Source of the DNA: Pseudomonadales bacterium
GTDB taxonomy: Bacteria; Pseudomonadota; Gammaproteobacteria; Pseudomonadales; Ketobacteraceae
Reading direction: 5' to 3'
Assembly: GCA_002701845.1 (NCBI GenBank)
Contig: NZXG01000059.1
Coordinates: 124,001 to 188,000, forward strand
Length of the DNA: 64,000 nucleotides
In this document: piece by piece, positions 1 through 11,624 of the stretch
Layout of the letters: every line of letters begins with the position of its first letter
Position numbering within the stretch: the stretch's first letter is position 1
The notes under the pieces: model-generated
Told to the model about the DNA's origin: nothing
What the model saw: only the letters and a program-made list of their open reading frames with translations
The model's database searches: none
Program-made: the position numbers and the translations under genes

Positions 1-467
1 AACTCCAGCTTCATTTGTTCCTTGGCTTCCTGCAGCAGTTGCACCTTCTCGGCGGTTTCCTTTTGCGCCGCCTCCAACCGGGCCTTGAGATCGCTCACCA
101 GGCCGTGCTCGCGCCTCAGTTCCCCCTGCAACTCCGCCAGCTGCTGCTCGCGCTCCGCCAGTTGCCGCTGCACCTGCTCTAACTGACGGACCTGCTCCTG
201 GGATTGGGCCTGAAGCCGCTGTTGCTCCCCCAGCTCCCCGCGCAGTATTTCCAGCTGCTCGCGGATCCGGGTTTCCTCCTGCTGTGCCGCACTCAGCTGC
301 TGCTCCGTCTGGGCCAGGGCCTGCTGCTGCAAGGCCGCCTGATGCTCCAGTTGCCCTCGCAGCTGCTGCAGGGGGCCCTGGGCCCGCAAATGACCAATCA
401 GCCAGCCTAGCAACAGGCCCAGCGCCAGAGCGCCGGCGGCCACCACCAAGAGCATTTGCTGAGCCAT
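1..467 (-). CDS. rmuC: RmuC-like DNA recombination protein, N-terminal part
   Basis: Only the first 155 codons are inside the window; the gene runs off the left edge. The visible protein opens with a single hydrophobic segment (about residues 5-25) and continues as a long Gln/Glu/Leu-rich coiled coil to the edge. This is the known layout of RmuC, a membrane-anchored protein with a C-terminal nuclease-like domain that limits recombination at inverted repeats in E. coli. The ATG lies two bases beyond the tatD stop, so it is probably the last gene of the tmk-holB-pilZ-tatD transcript. The catalytic-like domain cannot be seen, so the family call rests on the N-terminal architecture and gene order. 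Confidence 0.72.
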   Translation of the reverse strand, partial: MAQQMLLVVAAGALALGLLLGWLIGHLRAQGPLQQLRGQLEHQAALQQQALAQTEQQLSAAQQEETRIREQLEILRGELGEQQRLQAQSQEQVRQLEQVQRQLAEREQQLAELQGELRREHGLVSDLKARLEAAQKETAEKVQLLQEAKEQMKLE

Positions 468-469
468 GT

Positions 470-1270
470 TCAGTGTCCTGCCGCGGCGTGTTGCGGTTGC
501 GCTTTGCTAAACAAGCGGAAGTAATTTTCGGTGGTAACCCGGGCCACCCGCTCCAGGCTGCAGCCCTTGAGTTCCGCCACCTTCGCCGCCACCTCAACCA
601 CATACTGGGGCTCGTTTTTCCGGCCCCGGTGCGGCACCGGCGCCAGCCAGGGGGCGTCGGTCTCCACCAGTAGCCGCTCCAGCGGCAGGGCGCGGACCAC
701 CTCCCGCAGGGCACTGGCATTACGGAAGGTGACGATACCGGAAATGGAGATTAAAAAACCCATCTCCACAGCCTGCTGCGCCATATCCAGGTCTTCGGTG
801 AAGCAATGCAATACACCGTTGACTGCACCTTGCCCCTGCTCCCGCAGCAGGCTGAGGGTGTCCTCTTTGGCCCCGCGGGTGTGGATAATCAGGGGTAAAT
901 TACTTTTACGGGCAGCCTCGATATGCACACAGAAACGCTCCCGCTGCCAGGACAGATCGCCCTCGCCGTAGAAATAATCCAGACCGGTTTCACCGATAGC
1001 CACCACCCGGGGATGCTGGGCTACCTGCAGCAATTCCTCTACGCTGGGTTCGCGGCTATCCCGGTACAGAGGATGCACGCCAACGGAGGCGTGAACCTGA
1101 GGGTGTCGTTCCGCCAGGGCGAGCACCTCATCCATATGATCCAGATCGATGCCAATGCAGAGAAGTTGCGAGACCTGACGGGCGAAGGCCGCGTCCAGGG
1201 CGGGTTGTAAGTCACCGTTGTAGGGGGTCAGATCGAGTTTGTCCAGGTGACAGTGGGAATCCACCAGCAT
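470..1270 (-). CDS. tatD: TatD family metal-dependent hydrolase (DNase)
   Basis: The 266-residue product is a TIM-barrel metallohydrolase of the TatD family, 3'-5' exonucleases acting on DNA and RNA. Metal ligands are visible in order: HCH at residues 6-8, Glu94 in GETGLDYF, His130 in LIIHTR, His155 in LHCFTE and an Asp in VETDAPW. I start at the ATG at 1270, which follows an AGGA-type ribosome site and gives the usual N-terminus with the HxH motif at once; the frame stays open upstream for 67 codons but that part resembles nothing. It lies 100 bp downstream of pilZ and two bases upstream of rmuC, the Pseudomonas gene order. Confidence 0.93.
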   Translation of the reverse strand: MLVDSHCHLDKLDLTPYNGDLQPALDAAFARQVSQLLCIGIDLDHMDEVLALAERHPQVHASVGVHPLYRDSREPSVEELLQVAQHPRVVAIGETGLDYFYGEGDLSWQRERFCVHIEAARKSNLPLIIHTRGAKEDTLSLLREQGQGAVNGVLHCFTEDLDMAQQAVEMGFLISISGIVTFRNASALREVVRALPLERLLVETDAPWLAPVPHRGRKNEPQYVVEVAAKVAELKGCSLERVARVTTENYFRLFSKAQPQHAAAGH

Positions 1271-1370
1271 ACACGGGTTCCTGTCCAGATTGCATGGGCG
1301 CCAAGAGAGTAAACCAGTGATTTTACATACAAACCCGGTAGGATTCGAGTTATTGGAGCCGGCTTGCGGC

Positions 1371-1718
1371 TCACATGGTATGGGTGGGGCGATCCGATTG
1401 CAGGGCGCCGGCCAGGTAGGTTTCGATCTTGGAACGGGCGGTATCGTCCTGATCGTTGAACTGGACGCCAATGCCCGCGGCCCGGTTGCCCTGAGCCCCC
1501 TTGGGGGTTACCCAGACAATTTTGCCCGCCACGGGGATCTTTTCTGTTTCTTCCATCAGGTTCAGCAGCAAAAACACCTCTTCCCCCAACTTGTACTGCT
1601 TGTTGGTGGGGATGAACAGGCCGCCGTTTTTTATAAAGGGCATGTACGCCGCGTACAACACCGCTTTGTCCTTGATGGTCAGCGAGAGAATCCCGCTGCG
1701 GGAACCACCGATTGCCAT
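1371..1718 (-). CDS. pilZ: PilZ-type protein, type IV pilus assembly
   Basis: This 115-residue protein is a single PilZ domain and sits between holB and tatD, the position of the founding P. aeruginosa PilZ. That protein is needed for type IV pilus assembly and does not bind c-di-GMP. The RxxxR motif used by c-di-GMP-binding PilZ domains is absent, while the VWVTPKG and AAGIGVQF stretches of the barrel are present, so the same atypical class is likely. The likely partners PilB and FimX are not encoded here. No strong ribosome site precedes the ATG, and expression may depend on coupling with the upstream genes. The family call is firm; the pilus role is by homology and position. Confidence 0.88.
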   Translation of the reverse strand: MAIGGSRSGILSLTIKDKAVLYAAYMPFIKNGGLFIPTNKQYKLGEEVFLLLNLMEETEKIPVAGKIVWVTPKGAQGNRAAGIGVQFNDQDDTARSKIETYLAGALQSDRPTHTM

Positions 1719-1784
1719 AGGTTAGCTTGACCAATATCGCCTGGAATTATTTTTCAGTTTAGCATCTGGACTTTGCAATGCCAG

Positions 1785-4460
<2,676 letters not shown>

Positions 4461-4488
<28 letters not shown>

Positions 4489-5291
4489 TGCTGTGCCTGC
4501 CGGGTGACGGCGCCCACCGGCCACTGCCGCTGTTGCCATTCACGAACCGGCCAAATGCCATAAACACTGTTACAGAAAAACCACTCATCGGCAAGCTGCA
4601 GCGAACTCTGGCCGAGAGTGCCGGATACCACCTGCCAGCCATGACGGGAAAACTCCTCCAGCAACCAGCGCCGCATTACCCCGGCCACCCCACAACTGTC
4701 CAGCGCCGGAGTCACCACTGTCTGACCCTGGACCATAAACAGATTACTGAACACACCTTCCACCAGGTGGCCGTCGGTATCCCGCATCAGGCCCTCCTGA
4801 AAGGACTCTGCACCCCACTCCCGACGCGCCAGAACCTGCTCCAGACGGTTCAGATGTTTGACCCCGGCCAGCAGCGGATTGGGGGCGAGGCGGGTCTGAC
4901 AGGGAAACACCCGAATACCCTTCACGGCCCAGTGGGGCGGATAAGCGGGCGCCGGATGATGAGTAAAGATCCGGTTGGGCCCGCGCACACCATCGCTGGC
5001 GTAGCCGCGACCGCCCTCCCCCCGGGTCACCACCAGCTTCACCACCCCCGGCTCCGACCAGCCCGGATAGGCGTGAATTTCCGCTTCCAGCGGTTCCCAG
5101 TCATGGTCAAGAGCCAGCTGCCGCAATCCCTGCCGCAGGCGCTGCAGATGGAAGTCCAGCAACACCGGTCCGGAGTGCGTGACGCGCACCGTCTCGAACA
5201 CTCCATCACCGTAGGCCAGGCCCCGATCCCTGACGCTGAGCTGTTGCCCGGGGCTGCCGTTAACCCAGGATTCGATCTCCCGATCAGGCAC
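4461..5291 (-). CDS. pabC: Aminodeoxychorismate lyase
   Basis: This 276-residue PLP fold-type IV enzyme releases p-aminobenzoate and pyruvate from 4-amino-4-deoxychorismate, a step of folate synthesis. The family signatures [13 protein letters not shown] (22-34) and [10 protein letters not shown] are clear; Lys145 in the latter is the expected Schiff-base lysine. The start is a GTG at 5291 that overlaps the fabF stop (GTGCCTGA). D-amino acid and branched-chain aminotransferases share the fold, but the motifs and the fabF-pabC-mltG context favour PabC. Confidence 0.92.
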
Positions 5292-6519
5292 GCTTAAAGA
5301 TCAGGGTTCCATTGGTGCCGCCAAAACCGAAGGAGTTGGACAGCGCCAGATTGATGGTGCGCTCCTTGGCCTGATGCGGGACGTAATCCAGGTCACACCC
5401 GGCATCCGGATTGTCCAGATTGATAGTGGGCGGGGCCACCTGGTTTTGCAGAGCCAGCAGGGTAAACACCGCCTCCACCCCGCCGGCGGCGCCCAACAGG
5501 TGCCCCACCATGGATTTGGTGGAACTCACTGACAACTGATAGGCATGCTCGCCGAACACGGTTTTGATGGCGTTGGTCTCAGCGATATCACCGGCCTGGG
5601 TCGAGGTGCCATGGGCATTGATATAATCCACCTGATCCCCATTGATGCCGGCATCGTCCAGCGCGTTCTGCATGGCATCCGCAGCCCCCCGGCCGTTTTC
5701 CGGCGGTGCCGTGATATGGTAAGCGTCGGAGCTGGCGCCGAAGCCGATCAACTCACCATAAATCTGCGCCCCCCGCTGGCGGGCATGTTCGTATTCCTCC
5801 AGCACCAGTACCCCGGCCCCATCGGCCAGTACAAAACCATCTCGATCCTTGTCCCAGGGGCGACTGGCGGCCTGGGGATCGTCGTTACGGGAGGACAGCG
5901 CCCGGGCGGCCACGAAACCCGCCATGCCCAGGGGCGATGATCCACACTCGCCACCCCCGGCGATCATCACTTCCACGTCGCCATATTTGATCATGCGGGA
6001 GGCATAACCGATGCAATGGGTGGCGGTGGTGCAGGCGGTGGTGATGGCCCAGTTGGGCCCCTGCAGACCGTACATGATGGACAGGTTACCGGAGATCATA
6101 TTGATGATGGAGCCTGGCACCAGAAACGGGCTGACCTTGCGGATACCGCCTTTGTCCAGCAGTTCCTTGTTTTTTTCAATGGTGCCGATTCCGCCGATTC
6201 CAGATCCCACCGCCACGCCGATACGCTTGCGGTTGGCGTCGGTGATTTCCAGGCCGCTGTCACGGATTGCCTGTACACTGGCCACCAGACCGTATTGAAT
6301 AAAGGGGTCGATCTTGCGGGCATCCTTGGCGGACAGGTATTCGGTCATATCCAGATCCCTGATCTGCCCTGCGAACCGGGTGGCGTAGGTGGACACATCA
6401 TAGTTTTCAATGGGGGCGATACCACTTTTTCCGGCCACCAGGTTCTGCCAGGTTTGTTGCACGCTGTTCCCCAGGGGCGTTACCGCCCCCATTCCAGTGA
6501 TCACCACTCTGCGGCTCAC
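5284..6519 (-). CDS. fabF: Beta-ketoacyl-ACP synthase II
   Basis: This is the condensing enzyme that elongates acyl-ACP, including the temperature-responsive C16 to C18 unsaturated step. With the chosen start the catalytic triad falls at Cys163 (TTACTTATH), His303 (NAHGTSTQ) and His340 ([10 protein letters not shown]), the numbering of E. coli FabF. The start is a GTG at 6519 directly behind GGAGGAAGC; the frame is open upstream to 6675 but has no such site. A terminator lies between acpP and this gene, so it is probably transcribed partly on its own. It overlaps pabC at the 3' end. Confidence 0.97.
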   Translation of the reverse strand: MSRRVVITGMGAVTPLGNSVQQTWQNLVAGKSGIAPIENYDVSTYATRFAGQIRDLDMTEYLSAKDARKIDPFIQYGLVASVQAIRDSGLEITDANRKRIGVAVGSGIGGIGTIEKNKELLDKGGIRKVSPFLVPGSIINMISGNLSIMYGLQGPNWAITTACTTATHCIGYASRMIKYGDVEVMIAGGGECGSSPLGMAGFVAARALSSRNDDPQAASRPWDKDRDGFVLADGAGVLVLEEYEHARQRGAQIYGELIGFGASSDAYHITAPPENGRGAADAMQNALDDAGINGDQVDYINAHGTSTQAGDIAETNAIKTVFGEHAYQLSVSSTKSMVGHLLGAAGGVEAVFTLLALQNQVAPPTINLDNPDAGCDLDYVPHQAKERTINLALSNSFGFGGTNGTLIFKRA

Positions 6520-6604
6520 GATGCTTCCTCCAAAGGCTGAACTGTTTTCACACTTATGTATACCCCCCAAGTTTACCCCTGACGGGCGCGGGTGATATAG
6601 CGCA

Positions 6605-6633
6605 ATTATCTTGCAAAAGATTTCCTGTGTCCC
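6605..6633 (-). promoter_or_regulatory. Possible sigma70 promoter for fabF
   Basis: Between the acpP terminator and fabF, the minus strand shows GGGACA, a 17-base spacer and GATAAT. The -35 matches four of six consensus bases and the -10 five of six. The upstream terminator makes a separate fabF promoter reasonable, but this is a weak match found by eye. Confidence 0.35.
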
Positions 6634-6676
6634 ACCACCGGATACCAGGTCCATCCAGGGGTGAGGTTTTTTCACA

Positions 6677-6708
6677 GATAAAAAAAAGCCGCTGAAAAAA
6701 CAGCGGCC
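6677..6708 (-). terminator. Rho-independent terminator downstream of acpP
   Basis: On the minus strand GCCGCTG pairs perfectly with CAGCGGC across a six-base loop of T, and a run of T follows at once (A7 on the plus strand at 6681-6687, with more A just below). It lies about 20 bases past the acpP stop and about 160 bases before fabF. It should end or attenuate transcripts from the yceD and acpP promoters. Confidence 0.85.
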
Positions 6709-6728
6709 TTTTGCTTTGGAGCAGCTTG

Positions 6729-6965
6729 TTACAGGTTGGCCTGCACGTAATCGATGGCTTCCTGTACCTTGGTGATCTTCTCGGCCTCTTCATCCGGAAT
6801 CTCGGTCTCGAATTCTTCTTCGAGCGCCATTACCAGCTCAACAGTGTCAAGCGAGTCAGCCCCCAGATCTTCCACGAAAGAGGCGTCATTTGTGACTTCT
6901 TCCAGTTTAACGCCCAGCTGTTCAGCAACGATTTTCTTGACGCGCTCTTCGATATTGCTACTCAT
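6729..6965 (-). CDS. acpP: Acyl carrier protein
   Basis: The 78-residue acidic protein carries growing acyl chains on a 4'-phosphopantetheine arm attached to Ser38 in the GADSLD motif. Length, charge and sequence are those of gammaproteobacterial AcpP. An AGGAGA site precedes the ATG. It has its own promoter-like sequence about 45 bases upstream and a strong terminator just downstream, so a short, abundant monocistronic mRNA is likely in addition to read-through from fabG. Confidence 0.98.
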   Translation of the reverse strand: MSSNIEERVKKIVAEQLGVKLEEVTNDASFVEDLGADSLDTVELVMALEEEFETEIPDEEAEKITKVQEAIDYVQANL

Positions 6966-7014
6966 TTGACTTATATCTCCTGTGCATGATCCCTACAGAA
7001 ATTAGGGTTTGTAG

Positions 7015-7042
7015 TTTATATAAAGCGTAATGCGGGTGACAA
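7015..7042 (-). promoter_or_regulatory. Likely sigma70 promoter for acpP
   Basis: The minus strand has TTGTCA, 16 bases and TATAAA in the fabG-acpP gap. Transcription would begin near 7008, giving a leader of about 43 bases that includes the AGGAGA site of acpP. Its pairing with the terminator behind acpP suggests a separate acpP transcript. Confidence 0.6.
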
Positions 7043-7136
7043 CCTGCCCCCTGAATGTGCCTGAGAAATGGCCCTGGTGAATCTCTGTTGCTCCCGCAGA
7101 TTACCACCGGTGCCTAATCAGTTTGCGGCAACTATA

Positions 7137-7877
7137 TCACATATACATACCGCCATTAACAGGAATTGTTGCCCCGGTAATGTAACCAGATTCTTCACCC
7201 GCCAGGAAGGCCACCACCGCAGCCACCTCCTGCGGAGCACCCAGGCGGCCCAGAGGAATCTGGCCGATCATGGCTTCTTTATTGGCCTCCGGCAGATCCC
7301 GGGTCATATCCGTATCAATAAAGCCGGGTGCCACCGAGTTCACCGTAATACCCCGGGAACCCATCTCCCGGGCCAGTGAGCGGGTGAACCCCTCCAGACC
7401 GGCCTTGGCGGCACTGTAATTGGCCTGTCCGGCGTTACCCATCAAGCCCACCACCGAGCTGATATTGACAATGCGGCCCCAGCGGGATTTGGCCATCCCC
7501 TTGAGGCAGGCCTTGCTCATGCGAAACACCGAGCTCAGGTTGGTATCGATCACCTGATCCCACTCTTCCTGTTTCATTCGCAACATCAGGTTGTCGCGGG
7601 TAATGCCGGCGTTATTCACCAGTATCTGGGGCGCCCCGTACGCCGCCTGAATCTGCCCCAGCACACTGTCAATACTGGCCGGATCGGTGACGTTCAGGCA
7701 GTAGCCACGGCCCTGATTGCCGGTGGCCTGGATATAGGCAGTGATGTGTTCGGCACCGGATTCGCTGGTGGCAGTGCCCACCACCAGGGCCCCCTGTTGA
7801 ATCAGACTCTCCGCGATGGCCCGGCCAATACCACGACTGGCACCGGTCACCAACGCCACTTTCCCGTCTAGGGACAT
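7137..7877 (-). CDS. fabG: 3-oxoacyl-ACP reductase
   Basis: This short-chain dehydrogenase of 246 residues performs the NADPH-dependent keto reduction of fatty acid elongation. The nucleotide-binding TGASRGIG is at residues 11-18, NNAG at 88-91, and the catalytic Ser140, Tyr154 and Lys158 are in place (YSAAK). A strong AAGGAG site precedes the ATG. Its position between fabD and acpP identifies it as the housekeeping FabG rather than one of the many paralogues. Confidence 0.97.
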   Translation of the reverse strand: MSLDGKVALVTGASRGIGRAIAESLIQQGALVVGTATSESGAEHITAYIQATGNQGRGYCLNVTDPASIDSVLGQIQAAYGAPQILVNNAGITRDNLMLRMKQEEWDQVIDTNLSSVFRMSKACLKGMAKSRWGRIVNISSVVGLMGNAGQANYSAAKAGLEGFTRSLAREMGSRGITVNSVAPGFIDTDMTRDLPEANKEAMIGQIPLGRLGAPQEVAAVVAFLAGEESGYITGATIPVNGGMYM

Positions 7878-7908
7878 ATCGCACTCCTTGTTGGTTTTGT
7901 TTTCAATG

Positions 7909-8850
7909 TTATGGACTCAACGCCCCCAGAGCGCTGTCGAAGCCGGCCTGATCCTGCAGGCTGTGCACGGTCAGCCCCCGCTCCACCCGCTTGCTCATGC
8001 CACAAAGTACCTTGCCGGGGCCACACTCCACCAGGGTATCCACGCCAGTGGCGGCGATGGTCTTGACCGAGGCCACCCACAGCACCGGGCTGTATAGCTG
8101 GGCGATCAGTTTTTCCCGGATTTGATCCGGGTTCAGCTCCACCTCGGCGTCGATATTGTTGACCACAGGTATGGCGGGTTGCTGGATGGCAGTGGCCCGC
8201 AACTGCTCCGCCAGTTGCTCCGCCGCCGGCCGCATCAAGTCGGAATGACAGGGCACGCTCACCGCCAGGGGCATGGCTTTGCGGGCCCCGGCCTCCCGGG
8301 CCAGCTCCACTGCCCTATCCACCGCCGCCCCGTGACCGGCGATCACCACCTGGCCCGGGGCGTTGAAATTCACCGCCTGCACCACCTCCCCGCCGGCGGC
8401 CTGTTCACAGACGGCAATCACCTGCTCGTCGTCCAGACCGATCACCGCCGCCATCTTGCCCTGGCCCCCGGGGCAGGCATCCCGCATCAGTTCACCGCGA
8501 CGCTTAACCAGTTCCACCCCCTGCTCCAGGCTGATGGCGCCACTGCAGACATAGGCCGTGTACTCCCCCAGACTGTGCCCGGCCATCAGCGCCGGCCGCA
8601 TATCGGTGCTGGCACACCAGGCCCGCCACGCGGCCACTCCGGCCACAAACATCATCGGCTGGGTGATTTCGGTCTGCGCCAACAGGGATTCCGGCCCCTC
8701 CTGGGCCATGCTCCACATATCGCGGCCGAAATACTCCGACGCCTCAGCGAAGGTGGCTTTCACCTCGCCATGGGCCGCGTTCAAATCCGCCATCATGCCC
8801 ACGGACTGGGAGCCTTGTCCGGGAAAAACAAATGCCAGTGATGTATTCAT
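7909..8850 (-). CDS. fabD: Malonyl-CoA:ACP transacylase
   Basis: FabD loads malonyl groups onto AcpP for chain elongation. The 313-residue protein begins with the family's FVFPGQGSQ, carries the nucleophile Ser93 in GHSLGEY, and His202 in VPCHSD as the second catalytic residue. I use the ATG at 8850, behind CAGGGAA, rather than one 11 codons upstream, because the shorter form starts the way the family does. It lies 31 bases upstream of fabG and about 140 bases after plsX. Confidence 0.96.
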   Translation of the reverse strand: MNTSLAFVFPGQGSQSVGMMADLNAAHGEVKATFAEASEYFGRDMWSMAQEGPESLLAQTEITQPMMFVAGVAAWRAWCASTDMRPALMAGHSLGEYTAYVCSGAISLEQGVELVKRRGELMRDACPGGQGKMAAVIGLDDEQVIAVCEQAAGGEVVQAVNFNAPGQVVIAGHGAAVDRAVELAREAGARKAMPLAVSVPCHSDLMRPAAEQLAEQLRATAIQQPAIPVVNNIDAEVELNPDQIREKLIAQLYSPVLWVASVKTIAATGVDTLVECGPGKVLCGMSKRVERGLTVHSLQDQAGFDSALGALSP

Positions 8851-8990
8851 GGGGTTCCCTGTCTTTCGTTGCTCATCGTTCATTGCCCGGGGTAGTCATT
8901 CTACGTCCGGGGTGACAATACCTGCCCATCATACCGGCCCAAACTCCGGCACGCTCGCCGGAAAAGTAACAAAATTTAGCGATATTCCCG

Positions 8991-9980
8991 CTAATTCAAC
9001 TGCTTTTCGATTTCTTTCGGCAGCTCCCGGTCCACGTAACGACGGGCGCTGAAAATGGCCTGGCTGAATTCGAAGGCATCGGCGTTGCCATGACTCTTCA
9101 CCACCACACCGCGCAACCCCACAAAGGCCGCGCCATTATAACCGCTGGGATTGATGCGGTTCTCCACCCGACGCCAGAGGGGTATTACCAGCTGCCCCAG
9201 CAGTTTACTCCACCAGTTGCTGCGAAATTCGCGCCGCACTTCGGACATGACGTAACGGGCCAGACCCTCGATGGTTTTCAGGGCCACATTGCCCACAAAG
9301 CCATCGCACACCACCACATCCGCCCGGGCCTGGAATAGATCCGAACCCTCCACGTAACCGATGTAGTGCAGGCTGTCGTCCTCACTCAGCAGTTCGCTGG
9401 CGGCTTTCACCTGATCGTTGCCCTTGATGTCTTCACTGCCAATATTGAGCAATGCCACTCTGGGCTCACGGCCGCCGTCGAGAACCCTGGCCACCGCCCG
9501 CCCCATGACGGCAAACTGATATAACTGCTCCGAATCACAACCCACGTTGGCGCCCAGATCCAGCACGAAGGTGTGCCGGCCGTCCGCCCGGGGCAGCGCG
9601 GAAATGATGGCGGGACGATCAATGGATTCGGTGGTTTTAAGAATATGCCGACTCATCGCCATGAGGGCGCCGGTGTTGCCGGCACTGACACAGCCGTCCG
9701 CCTCGCCGTCGCGGACAGCGGCCAGCATCAGTGCCATGGAAGACTGTTTTTTAGTGCGTAGCGCCAGGGAGGGGGACTCCCCCATGCCCACGGTTTGTTC
9801 CGTGTGGATCAGCTGCAGCCGCTCTGGAACGGGAGAGCCCAGATAATGCAGAATGTCCTGCTTATTGCCAAACAACAAAACCCGCAGATCCTGCTGCTCA
9901 TTAAGGGCGCGCAGGACTGCGGGTACTGTGATGGGGGGACCCAGATCCCCGCCCATGGCATCAACCGCAAGGGTAACCAT
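8991..9980 (-). CDS. plsX: Phosphate acyltransferase PlsX
   Basis: PlsX makes acyl-phosphate from acyl-ACP, feeding PlsY in phospholipid synthesis. The 329-residue sequence has the family opening LAVDAMGGDLGP, and the conserved SAGNTGALMA and GFVGNVALKT stretches. It follows rpmF by 14 bases, the near-universal rpmF-plsX-fab order. No clear ribosome site precedes its ATG, so coupling with rpmF is likely. A weak hairpin overlaps its stop codon. Confidence 0.96.
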   Translation of the reverse strand: MVTLAVDAMGGDLGPPITVPAVLRALNEQQDLRVLLFGNKQDILHYLGSPVPERLQLIHTEQTVGMGESPSLALRTKKQSSMALMLAAVRDGEADGCVSAGNTGALMAMSRHILKTTESIDRPAIISALPRADGRHTFVLDLGANVGCDSEQLYQFAVMGRAVARVLDGGREPRVALLNIGSEDIKGNDQVKAASELLSEDDSLHYIGYVEGSDLFQARADVVVCDGFVGNVALKTIEGLARYVMSEVRREFRSNWWSKLLGQLVIPLWRRVENRINPSGYNGAAFVGLRGVVVKSHGNADAFEFSQAIFSARRYVDRELPKEIEKQLN

Positions 9981-9994
9981 GGGGGTGAGGGGGA

Positions 9995-10177
9995 TTACTC
10001 GTCGTCTTTGCTGGGCACAACCTGACGACCACGATAGAACCCGTCGGCGGTCACGTGGTGACGACGATGGATCTCACCGGTGGTCACGTCTTCGGACAGG
10101 GTCGGCCGGGACAGGCTGTCATGGGAGCGACGCATGCCTCGCTTGGATCGAGTTTTACGGTTCTGTTGAACGGCCAT
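9995..10177 (-). CDS. rpmF: 50S ribosomal protein L32
   Basis: This 60-residue basic protein matches bacterial L32 in length and in its opening, MAVQQNRKT, followed by KRGMRRSHD. The zinc-binding cysteines of some L32 proteins are absent, so it is the cysteine-free form usual in gammaproteobacteria. It lies between yceD and plsX, which ties ribosome supply to lipid synthesis in one transcript. Confidence 0.97.
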   Translation of the reverse strand: MAVQQNRKTRSKRGMRRSHDSLSRPTLSEDVTTGEIHRRHHVTADGFYRGRQVVPSKDDE

Positions 10178-10203
10178 TGTTAGCTCCTGACTCTAAAAAA
10201 ACT

Positions 10204-10734
10204 CTAGTTGTCTGATTTATCCACTTTGCCCTTCAGCTGTTCAAGCACAGCAAAGGGGTTGGGCTTTTCCTCTTGCGCGCCGCTGTCGCCAGGCTCCTGC
10301 TCCTGATAAGGGATAGGCTCACAGTGATCGTGATAGGCCACAATCGGCAACGCCAGAATCAATTCCTGCTCGAGCAGCTCCGCCAGCGGAATCTCTTCGG
10401 CCTCAAGCACGAAGGGTTCCAGGGATTCCGGCAGGCTTTGCAACTGAGATTCACCCTGCACAAACCCCAGGGTGATATCCACCGCCAGGGCCACGGTCAC
10501 CGGCTCCAGGCAACGCTGACACACCAGCTGAACCCGGGCACTGGCACTACCCCGCAGCGCCGGCCAACCCTGCTCCGTATAAAGCTGGAGATCGGCTTCC
10601 ACCAGACCCTCGGCGCTGACACAATCCGCCGCCAGATTCTGCAACCGCGCCAACGGCATATGGCCCGTGAGCTTACCCTCCTGGCGGGCGAGCTTGAGCG
10701 GTTTAATGGTCAGTGGCAGTGGGTGCTCAAACAT
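10204..10734 (-). CDS. yceD: YceD (DUF177) family protein
   Basis: The 176-residue protein has the DUF177 core with a CQRCLEP cysteine pair near the middle and an acidic C-terminal half. In E. coli the yceD-rpmF pair is cotranscribed, and in plants a relative is needed for 23S rRNA processing; the bacterial role is not settled. The N-terminus PLPLTIKPLKLA aligns with the usual start of the family, so the ATG at 10734 is credible. There is no ribosome site in front of it. A near-consensus promoter sits so close that the mRNA would be leaderless or almost so (see findings). Confidence 0.92.
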   Translation of the reverse strand: MFEHPLPLTIKPLKLARQEGKLTGHMPLARLQNLAADCVSAEGLVEADLQLYTEQGWPALRGSASARVQLVCQRCLEPVTVALAVDITLGFVQGESQLQSLPESLEPFVLEAEEIPLAELLEQELILALPIVAYHDHCEPIPYQEQEPGDSGAQEEKPNPFAVLEQLKGKVDKSDN

Positions 10735-10743
10735 AAGCGCGCA

Positions 10744-10772
10744 ATTCTAGGGTCAGAGTCCTATGCTGTCAA
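10744..10772 (-). promoter_or_regulatory. Near-consensus sigma70 promoter of the yceD-rpmF-plsX-fab operon
   Basis: The minus strand carries a perfect TTGACA -35 box, an optimal 17-base spacer and TAGAAT, five of six for the -10 box. Initiation 6 to 9 bases beyond the -10 box would fall at 10738-10735, next to the yceD ATG at 10734. It is the strongest promoter match seen in the window and probably drives the whole supercluster. Confidence 0.8.
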
Positions 10773-10932
10773 AGGCTTTAACGGGCTTTTTTTCGGCTGG
10801 ATCAGGGATTTTCCCTGTGCGATCATGCGCCCCCCGGAGCCGGTGCTCCAGCATCAGCCTAATGCAGTAAGGGTCTGGCCCAGCCCCGCGCTCCCGTATT
10901 CTTTCGTCACCGCACAGTGCTAGGAGTTCATT

Positions 10933-11511
10933 GTGAAACAGATCGTTCTGGGGTCTTCCTCTCCTTATCGGCGCTCCCTGCTGAGTAAAATCCTGCCGCA
11001 GTTCGAGACCTGCGCCCCCGAGATCGATGAGACCCCCCGCCCCGGAGAAGAACCGGCCGCCCTGGCGGCCCGCCTGGCCGAAGCCAAGGCCAAAGCGGTG
11101 GCCGCGCATTACCCCAAAGCTCTGATCATCGCCAGTGATCAGGTGGCTGTGGTGAATGGCCGGGTTCAGGGCAAACCGGGGGACCACGCCAGGGCGGTTG
11201 CGCAACTTAAGGCCTGCAGCGGAAACCAGGTCACGTTTTTAACGGCGCTGTGTCTTTATGATGGCAACAGTGACCAGATGGACACGCTGGTAGAACCTTT
11301 CCAGGTTTACTTCCGTGAACTTTCCCCCCAGGAAATTGAACGTTACCTGACACGAGAGACCCCTTACGATTGCGCCGGCAGTTTCAAATCGGAGGGATTG
11401 GGCATTGCACTTTTCGAACGCATGGAGGGTGATGACCCTAACACATTGATAGGTTTGCCCCTAATAAAATTAGCTCAGCTGTTACGTAACCGGGGTATAC
11501 AGATTCCGTAA
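10933..11511 (+). CDS. maf: Maf-like nucleotide pyrophosphatase (YceF subgroup)
   Basis: The 192-residue protein is a Maf/HAM1-fold nucleoside triphosphate pyrophosphatase. It opens with LGSSSPYRR, has the EIDETP motif, SDQVA and GKPG at the active site, and GSFKSEGLG near the end. The E. coli YceF subgroup, found next to yceD-rpmF as here, hydrolyses 7-methyl-GTP and likely cleans modified nucleotides. It is divergent from yceD with about 200 bases between. The subgroup call rests on position and motifs. Confidence 0.92.
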   Translation: MKQIVLGSSSPYRRSLLSKILPQFETCAPEIDETPRPGEEPAALAARLAEAKAKAVAAHYPKALIIASDQVAVVNGRVQGKPGDHARAVAQLKACSGNQVTFLTALCLYDGNSDQMDTLVEPFQVYFRELSPQEIERYLTRETPYDCAGSFKSEGLGIALFERMEGDDPNTLIGLPLIKLAQLLRNRGIQIP

Positions 11512-11624
11512 TTTTTTTTGCTAAATTCTGAACAAATTTCGTCGGGGGTCTACACTTATATTGTTAGGTGCTACGGCGTGCGCGAGCAGAAGTCACGCAC
11601 CCTGTAAGACGAGGCGAAACACAC

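Noticed and set aside
1300-1370. Short GAGCC/GGCTC inverted repeat behind pilZ
   Set aside because: Five-base arms and no T run; not distinguishable from chance in GC-rich DNA.
8971-8994. Small hairpin (TTAGCG/CGCTAA) overlapping the plsX stop, followed by ATTTTG on the minus strand
   Set aside because: Only six pairs, AT-rich ends and an interrupted T run; too weak to call a terminator in an operon that continues into fabD.
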